A DNA stretch of 55,286 bases from Sphaeroforma sirkka (taxonomy: Eukaryota; Opisthokonta; Ichthyosporea; Ichthyophonida): assembly GCA_001586965.3 (NCBI GenBank), contig LUCW03001648.1, positions 1-55,286 of the forward strand. The letters are read 5' to 3'. Below the pieces are notes generated by a model. It did not search any database. It saw only the letters and a program-made list of their open reading frames with translations, and was not told the DNA's origin. The translations under genes were made by a program, and so were the position numbers. Position 1 is the first letter of the stretch. Every line of letters starts with the position of its first letter. Shown piece by piece: positions 51,902 through 55,286 of the stretch.

Positions 51902-51980
51902 TATTTTTCAGTTATTTAGTAGTTACAGTAGTGTACTGCTTCTAGACTGTCTGACATCGATTTACTATCCAGCAAATACT

Positions 51981-53707
51981 ATGGCTAAGGGTACTTCTAA
52001 AGGCAAGGGAGCCGCTAGCTCTAAGCCTGCTAAGCCTGCCGAGGTTCCTGAGGTCCCTGTGGAAACACCTAGCCTGTCTGGAGTTGAGCCTGCCGAGGAT
52101 ACTGTTGGGGAAGCAAATTCTGAGGTTGGTACAGAGGATTATTCTGAGGATGACTCGTCGGATCCTAAAGCCTTGGAAGAAGAGGTATCTACTACCGCGG
52201 AAAGGCTCGCCAGCGTCCGTGTATCACCTAGGAGTGAAGCTCAGGACCCCAGCTTGCCCCCCTGACCACGTGCCGTCAAATATTGGGGATAAACGTCGAA
52301 AGGCTGGAAAATTCGTGGATACGAATGTCGGGGGGCATTATAACTCCACATCTAAAGGACACTCCAGCACAAATCCGGAGTAAAAAAAGGAAGTATTGGA
52401 CCTTTCCGAAAATTTCGGTTTCGCCATCGATGGAGAAGCCATTCCATTCAGCTCAAATCTTGGGGCCGAAGCTGAGGACGCCATAACTCGACAACGAGTG
52501 GTTGGATCCTCTCAATCTCGACGCCAATTGAACCGCACTGAAGCGCTCTTGAAGGAGCTAGCGGCAGCAGCAGTTGTGGACCCCTCTATCGTGTCCCACT
52601 TGGCTGATATTCTTCCTATACCGAAGAAGAAGAAAAAATTCGGGCCCAGCCTGAGACCTACTGGTTTACCAGCCAGTATGTTTACCACTCAAGCCAGTTA
52701 CCACTGGCGAGAGAGATAATATTTCAAAATTTAATCTCTATAGCTCTGATGCTACCATCGACCATCCTCTTGACAAACCTAACCCTGTCAGAGGATATGA
52801 TCGTATGGAACTCGATGAGGCTTACCATCCTCGTAATATCGACCCTCATTTGCCAACCAACCCTAGTAATCACGATTTTGGCAATCGCTACACCAGTACC
52901 TCGTTAGAGTGTTCCCGCTCTAATCCTGAGGATGAGGAAGTGAGAACCAGACATACTCGTCTCAGGCTATTACGCTCTGGTATGCAAGTCCTTGAGGACC
53001 GTCTATTGAATGACTCTGACCTTGACGATAGGAAAGCGGATAACATTCGCTATCTAATCGATAACAAGAGAAAGGAAATAGACACCATCTTGGCACTAGC
53101 AGCCCGTAGCACTGAGCATGAGCCTCGTGAACACTTAGAACCAAGCTTTATAAAGCAGCTAGGTAACGCGCAGGCTGAGGTCGATTTCTCTACTAATGAG
53201 AGTACAGTGGAGACACTGAAGGCCTTCGACCAACTTAAGGAGTCTGCCAGCCTTAGGGATAAGCAGATGATGAATGCCTTTATTCATTTCTGTGAGCCAG
53301 GTGAATGGCGAACTATCTTGAAGGCTCATGAGCCCAACTGGAAAGCCCTACCCTGGCACCAGTTGCGTGATAATATACTTAACACCTTTTTTGAAGATGC
53401 ACGTGACCGTGAACTTCTAGAGTCTCGCAAGTTCTTTGCGAACGATACCACTATTCGAGGTGCTCTAGCTCATATGACACATATGAATACTCGGATGGGT
53501 GGTCGTACCTATACTGGCGAATATTTATTAATTTGTCAGATGATGGAGACTCTGGGAGCTAACCTCTTTAAGAAAGTCAATGATGACATCATCGCCTATG
53601 GTGATTTGCGATCTATGCCTTGGTCTGTCTTTGAGAAGATAGTACACAAGCAAACCAATTCCTCTACTAGAGTACTTGGTACCAACGAGCTACACCCAGC
53701 CCACTAA
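51981..53707 (+). pseudogene. gag: gypsy gag, frame-broken
   Basis: ATG at 51,981 starts MAKGTSKGKGAASSKPAKPA, a Lys/Ala/Pro-rich leader, then an acidic SEDDSSDPKALEEEVS stretch. A CCCCCC run at 52,257 breaks the frame, continued by SENFGFAIDGEAIPFSSN, a basic ILPIPKKKKKFGPSLRPTG segment, and after another shift near 52,715 the long 300-codon frame to 53,707. That part holds the probable capsid: MMNAFIHFCEPGEWRTILKA, LPWHQLRDNILNTFFEDARD and LESRKFFANDTTIRGALAH, with helical composition typical of Ty3 Gag. No CCHC knuckle is seen at the end. Confidence 0.75.
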
Positions 53708-53789
53708 GCGAAAACGCAGTAGAGACTAATACTGCGCGTAGTACTACAGAAACCTCGCACTACTACTGGGGGGGTAGATGAACGTATCT

Positions 53790-54108
53790 TCAAACAGTTT
53801 TCGTAAATGGAGCACCTAAAAAGTTATGGCATGTTATTTATCCAGGGGCTGAAGTTCTCGTAAATGGAGAAAAAGCTATGGCACCATTTGATCCAGGGCC
53901 GAAGTCCATTGCCGAGCCCATGCTGGCAGATATGGCTGTCCATAACGAAACAACTGATTTAATCTTGGGGAAATGGCAAAGTTACTACTTCTGCGAACAA
54001 GCCATTGACTATGCACACATAATGCTGTCAGATAGAAGAGAAGTGAAGACTCACCTAATCGTTACTGACATGTCTCAGAAATACGATTTAATTATAGGTG
54101 GCGACTGA
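53790..54108 (+). pseudogene. gypsy aspartic protease, degenerate
   Basis: APFDPGPKSIAEPMLADMAV resembles the F-D-T-G-A-x-S start of retroviral-type proteases with DTGA changed to DPGP. KWQSYYFCEQAIDYAHIMLS and THLIVTDMSQKYDLIIGGD match the later strand and the DLIIG.D block that closes the fold. The upstream sequence contains a short imperfect duplication (GTAAATGGAG... AAGTTATGGCA, 53,804 and 53,860). Substitution of the Thr and Ala next to the catalytic Asp makes activity unlikely. Confidence 0.6.
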
Positions 54109-54599
54109 TCTTCTCAGTTTAGGTATATACATCACTGGTCTGGCCTAATGGCTAGACACCTGAATAAAAAGATCAGTCAGATGATAATATGTTAAAGATA
54201 CCTAAACTCCTCCGGAAGGTGAAGTAAAGGATATGATTCCGTACTTCACCGATATAATTATGGATTTAATTATACAAAACAGGAAGATTGCAATAACCGA
54301 CTGGTGTATGTTTAAGTTCTCTAATGGGTACGTTAGACTTTGGACTTAACAAACGTCGACTTTCTAAGTTAAAAGTGTCCTTCACATAACTACGTGAGTT
54401 GGAGACACAAAGACGTTGTCAAAACCCAAATCGAAGAGATTGGTTAAAACAGGGTCTAATTCCTTGAAACAACTATGATGCAACCCCTGTGCTAACTTTA
54501 GCCTCTTTAGCGGGTCGATCGTGATCAATATAAATCTGATGGAACGTTTAGTAAAACAAGAGTAGTACTTCAGATCTGTCGCCAATCAACAAACTAATT
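54109..54599 (+). other. degenerate region between protease and RT
   Basis: Pieces such as RHKDVVKTQIEE and SDGTFSKTRVVLQICR suggest the N-terminal RT region in several frames, but no frame is continuous. No other feature seen. Confidence 0.4.
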
Positions 54600-55286
54600 C
54601 GCAACATAGTTTTCCTTACCTAAGATAAGCGAGATAATACGCAAAATGGATGCGACCAGTCTTTCAAGATAGACCTAAAAGCCGCATTCCATCAACGTCC
54701 ACAGATATGAGCCCTCATAGAAATACTTTTCCTTTTACTTGGCAAGGTAAGAAGTACCAGTTTAAAGGTGCACCTGAAGGCTTACATGTTCAGTCTATTT
54801 AGATGATATAGTTATCTTTACAAAGACAGCACATGAACATGCTAAACTCGTTAAAGAAGTCTTAAAGCGACTTAATCATGCTAAACTTAAGATTAACGAA
54901 GACAAGTGTTCTTTTGCTAAAGATACTATACACTTACTTGGCTACAAAGTATCTGCAGCAGGGGTAGAAATTGATCCTGGCAAGAAACAGTTTCTGTTGG
55001 ATTTATCAACACCAATTACTGGAAGAGATGTGAACTCTGTGTGTGGGTTTGTTAACTTTTCTCGGATTCGGTACCGCATCTTTCTCATTACTTAAAGCCT
55101 TTCAGTCACCTACGGCTGCACAAAGGACCTTTGGGAAAGCTTTGGACTAAAGAATGTGATGATGCATTTAAACTAGTCAAAAGTAAAGTAATGGACGCAC
55201 CCATCATGCAGTACCCTGTGGATGGTGTCCCATTCCAAGTAGCAACCGACGCTTCAGATCGAGCGGTAGGTGGAGTGCTTTACCAA
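54600..55286 (+). pseudogene. pol: gypsy reverse transcriptase and start of RNase H
   Basis: FKIDLKAAFHQ-like bases at about 54,661-54,695 carry the first RT catalytic Asp. NTFPFTWQGKKYQFKGAPEG follows. About 60-70 codons are then missing, and VYLDDIVIFTKTAHEHAKLV with the catalytic YLDD resumes at about 54,795 in an open frame to about 55,080 that includes KINEDKCSFAKDTIHLLGYK and VSAAGVEIDPGKKQF. RNase H begins after another shift: ECDDAFKLVKSKVMDAPIMQ, and VATDASDRAVGGVLYQ with its first catalytic Asp (ATDAS) at the window edge. The missing block removes the conserved G-L-xx-SP motif region. Confidence 0.8.

Larger units (their letters stand above)
51307..55286 (+). mobile_element. Ty3/gypsy element (family G), 5' part, runs off the window
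   Basis: 5' LTR 51,307-51,901, gag from 51,981, protease about 53,790-54,108, RT about 54,600-55,075 and the start of RNase H at the window end. RT before RNase H with no integrase between protease and RT is the Ty3/gypsy order. The possible left target-site duplication is TGTGA (51,302-51,306); the right end is out of view. After the LTR, TATTTTTCAGTTATTTAG has no TGG-type primer site. Confidence 0.85.

Overview
The window is repeat-dominated nuclear DNA of a eukaryote. Nearly everything recognisable is a retrotransposon, a DNA transposon or a broken copy of one. Spliceosomal-type GTAAGT/GTATGT donors occur in the minus-strand genes between 38 and 47 kb. A captured CCCTAAA telomere-type tract at 29,863 fits a lineage with plant-type telomeres (plants, algae, stramenopiles and others), but it does not identify the organism. 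I recognise no housekeeping gene, rRNA, tRNA or CRISPR array. Many coding frames are broken by single-base indels, often in homopolymers, so some frameshifts may be consensus errors rather than biology.

Layout. (1) 1-8.4 kb: 5' part of a minus-strand Ty1/copia element (family A, LTR about 455 bp, TG...CA), a Ty3/gypsy-like integrase remnant, an inverted gypsy LTR (about 595 bp), a copia-A LTR and pol fragment, an unknown ORF, and a DDE_Tnp_4 (Harbinger-like) transposase pseudogene split by a solo copia-A LTR. (2) 8.25-13.75 kb: a nearly full-length but frame-broken copia-A element whose 5' LTR is fused head-to-head to an inverted LTR fragment. (3) 13.3-24.4 kb: the most striking structure, 14 copia-A LTRs in direct orientation separated by one 1.07 kb spacer and twelve spacers of about 300 bp. 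The last LTR is flanked by a 5-bp target-site duplication (CGAAA). An antisense reading frame runs from the downstream flank into the spacer once that LTR is removed. The spacer therefore looks like ordinary genomic DNA amplified between two LTRs, not retroelement internal sequence. (4) 24.4-31.1 kb: degenerate ORFs, another copia-A pol fragment and a 4.25 kb copia-A element that has lost its reverse transcriptase and carries the telomeric insertion. (5) 31.8-36 kb: a 650-bp AT tract abutting a second copia family (B) on the minus strand. (6) 37.3-48.6 kb: a 5.55 kb near-perfect direct duplication holding an intron-rich minus-strand gene set with SWIM-like and zinc-knuckle exons and a Ulp1/C48 protease, interpreted as a Mutator-like (MULE) transposon. 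The duplication breakpoint lies on the catalytic cysteine codon. (7) 50.2-55.3 kb: a gag-like ORF cut by a Ty3/gypsy element (5' LTR, gag, degenerate protease, RT and start of RNase H) that runs off the window.

How it works together: copia-A supplies most of the dispersed homology, and LTR-LTR recombination, microhomology template switching and nested insertion explain most junctions. Two structures need checking against raw reads before biological use. One is the block 16,022-17,132, which reads as a base-level blend of two different spacers. The other is the 5.55 kb duplication, whose copies differ mainly by homopolymer indels.
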